In this document: positions 61,901 to 64,000 of the stretch, piece by piece
Position numbering within the stretch: the first letter of the stretch is position 1
Layout of the letters: each line of letters begins with the position of its first letter
Source of the DNA: Todiramphus chloris collaris
Taxonomy: Eukaryota; Chordata; Aves; Coraciiformes; Alcedinidae
Assembly (NCBI GenBank): GCA_025345505.1
Contig: JANVCC010000030.1
Span: 496,001-560,000, forward strand
DNA: 64,000 nt
Reading direction: 5' to 3'
Notes under the pieces: generated by a model
Told to the model about the DNA's origin: nothing
The model's database searches: none
What the model saw: only the letters and a program-made list of their open reading frames with translations
Translations under genes and position numbers: made by a program

Positions 61901-64000
61901 GAGAAACAACCTCTACGAGATGCTCCTTCACATCTTTCTGACACAGGCAATGCACTGTTGAACTCAGTCAGCTACAGAGCAAGTGGCTTCTCCTAGCTGG
62001 AAACCCACTGCCTCCAGTTCAACTGGGAAAACTATGTGGAACTGACAAGTCAGTCCCAGTAAACATTGTTTGGGCTGCTTGTTGGTATCAGCAATGGGGC
62101 AGAAACAAAAACGTCCAGACATTACAAACTGTGGGTAGACATACTCTCCCTGGATGGGGCCGGCAAAGGTTACCTGCCTGGCTCTTCCTTTCCCAAAGGC
62201 TTGGTGGGTTCCCAAGGCTCATAAATGTGATGCAGGATTACAACTTGCAGAGGAGATCATAGTTCATCTGCTGGATAGTCATTTTTCTTCATGTTTTGTT
62301 TTTTGTTTTGTTTTGTTTTGTTTTTCTAGCGAGACATAGGTGTTGGTAAGAAAATGCAAGTTGTCTTTTAGCTTTTTTCCATGCACTGACTTCTGATCAT
62401 TTTCAATCAGCCTTTGGAGGGCTGAAGTGAAGGTGCTGTGCTTCCAAAATCTGTAAGATGTGATTGCCATTCTCATGATTATGCCTGTGGCAGTAGACAC
62501 AGAGCATCGTAACCAGCTCACATGACTAGACACAATCACATAAGTGAAAAAGCTCAGGAAAGAGCAGTGGAATCGTGGGAAGTCAAGAACATAGTGCAGG
62601 CTCTTATTTGTGCTATGCAGATGACTTAGAAAAGAAAGAAAATGCTAGTTCGTATAAAACAATATAATTTTTTTCTAGAGAATTAAAAAAATCTTTATTC
62701 TGTTTTGGGGATATTGGTTTGTTTTTTAAAAGCCCTTGAGAAAGGGCAGCACTATCCTCTGCAGCATGCCTTGTTTTATGGAGCATGTTAGGAAGGGGTT
62801 CATTTACTTGATGAATTCAGGATCCAGTTTAACTGGACGCTGAAATGGCTAGTTTGAGAGGGAAGCCATTTAATTGGCTTCTGGGGATTACTTGATGTTC
62901 TCTAAACTCCAGTAAAGAATTTCTTAGCACAGCCATCACTTTTGTATTCTTGCAATTAACAGACAAAGCAAACACCAAGTTTGCACACGTGGACAAAGAG
63001 GGACTTCTGAACAAAACAGTAGGACTAGATCTGCTGGAGGCTAGGGCATGTTGCTGTGTCAAATAAAAATCCCAGTGATATACAGCCTAAAACTGTAATT
63101 TAGAGAGCAGCTCTGAAAAACAATGTTCAAACTGAAAACACAGGAGACTTTGGAATACTGTCTGAGCTGCTCTCCTTGGTTTCCTTCCCTCCAACCCCTT
63201 TCAGAGGTGTGGTATGTGGTCTGCTGGGACTGCATGAAGAATAGGGGTGGCTTCTCCCCAGAGCTGCTAAGCTGGCTGGATCCCAGCAAGCTCATTGGAT
63301 GGTACAACTGTACCATCTAAACTGTCTGTGGGTAAAAGTAGGGCAATGAAAAGTAGGAGACCAGGCATATGAAGAGCTGTTTGTCCCTAATTAATTGTTT
63401 GGTGAATAACAAGGAATTCAAAGAGCAAGATGTTGGGGAGCAAGAGTTCTGGGGTTGCAGCTGGTGACTTCCTAAGCACACTTGTGTCACAAGAGACATG
63501 TGCTGAAGAAGGTGCAGAAGGTGGCCCCTGCTCCAGGTGGTCTATGAAATGCCCCTGGCTTACAGGGTACGTAGCACAAACTTTGTTAGGAATGTGGTTT
63601 CAGGCCACAGCAGGGAAACCACTAAAGCTTGACTTTAGAACTACCTCCAACTCCTGCTCTGCTGGCCATCTACTCTGATGCCTGCCTTAGCTTTGCTTTT
63701 GGAGGCTTTCTGGAACAACTTTTTTAGACTTCAGGATCCAAAAAGAAAACAACTTGTTAGTCCCATGCCTTGGTGCTGTGTGCCTGGGATCAAACCATTC
63801 ACCTGCAAGATGCAAGCAGAAGCAGTTGGCCAACACCAAACCCACAGTTGTCTTGTCTTGAGTGGAGCCCTCTTCCTATCTCTAACACCTGTAATTAGAG
63901 ACAAACCCAGAAGTTGAAACAAGGCTGATTCCTTCAAGAGCTCATCTGGAGGATCAGGAAGGGAAGAGCAGATGACTTCAGTACAGGCTCTGAGGTAAGC
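55901..64000. other. Sequence upstream of HES6, no gene recognised
   Basis: About 8 kb. I looked for conserved protein words and paired splice sites on both strands and found none; the longest open frames (up to 188 codons, near 55867-56433) start in the CpG island and have no recognisable similarity. A (TTTTG)n stretch lies at 62297-62325. E-boxes CACGTG occur at several places (for example near 56945, 56968 and 57158). Confidence 0.65.

Noticed and set aside
1..64000. CRISPR array, prophage, bacterial operon or toxin system
   Set aside because: The window is intron-containing vertebrate DNA; no spaced direct repeats or prokaryotic gene clusters are present.

Overview
This is a vertebrate nuclear window, almost certainly from a bird. 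Its interspersed repeats are CR1 LINE fragments, several with the typical bird-type 3' end (GATTCTGTGA or ATTCTATGATTCTAT). There are no mammalian Alu or L1 elements, and both genes match avian/vertebrate orthologues. I cannot name the species.

Two genes can be supported. (1) PER2, the circadian repressor Period 2, lies on the + strand. All 22 coding exons can be placed (5451 to 36440) with GT-AG junctions and consistent phases, giving an intact 1346-residue protein. The 5' promoter and noncoding leader exon(s) are not here: bases 1-5349 are AT-rich and without a CpG island, so they read as 5' intron or upstream sequence. The 3' UTR is about 2.3 kb, ending at a poly(A) signal at 38736. (2) HES6, a bHLH-Orange repressor-family gene, lies on the - strand in four exons (55467 down to 54530). 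It encodes 230 residues ending in WRPW, sits in a strong CpG island, has a compact TATA/octamer/CCAAT promoter and three introns of only 80-84 bp.

Layout: 1-5349, non-coding, with two CR1 pieces; 5350-38760, PER2, with introns carrying CR1 copies (the largest 1.8 kb, RT-derived and dead) and many T-rich tracts; 38760-53810, a gene-poor interval with a (TG)n repeat holding a 10-N assembly gap, two long G runs and several A/C-rich tracts; 53815-55470, HES6; 55470-55900, HES6 promoter and CpG island; 55900-64000, nothing recognisable.

The two genes converge (3' end to 3' end) across about 15 kb. PER2 dimerises through its PAS domains, binds CK1 and CRY, and represses CLOCK:BMAL1 in the nucleus; HES6 acts in neuronal/myogenic differentiation. 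They are neighbours by conserved synteny, not a shared pathway. I found no previously undescribed multi-gene system. The observations most worth checking are a start-Ala-stop mini-uORF just upstream of the PER2 start, the PER2/HES6 relative orientation, a perfect 29-nt intronic hairpin, and a 212-codon open read-through of the last PER2 intron.
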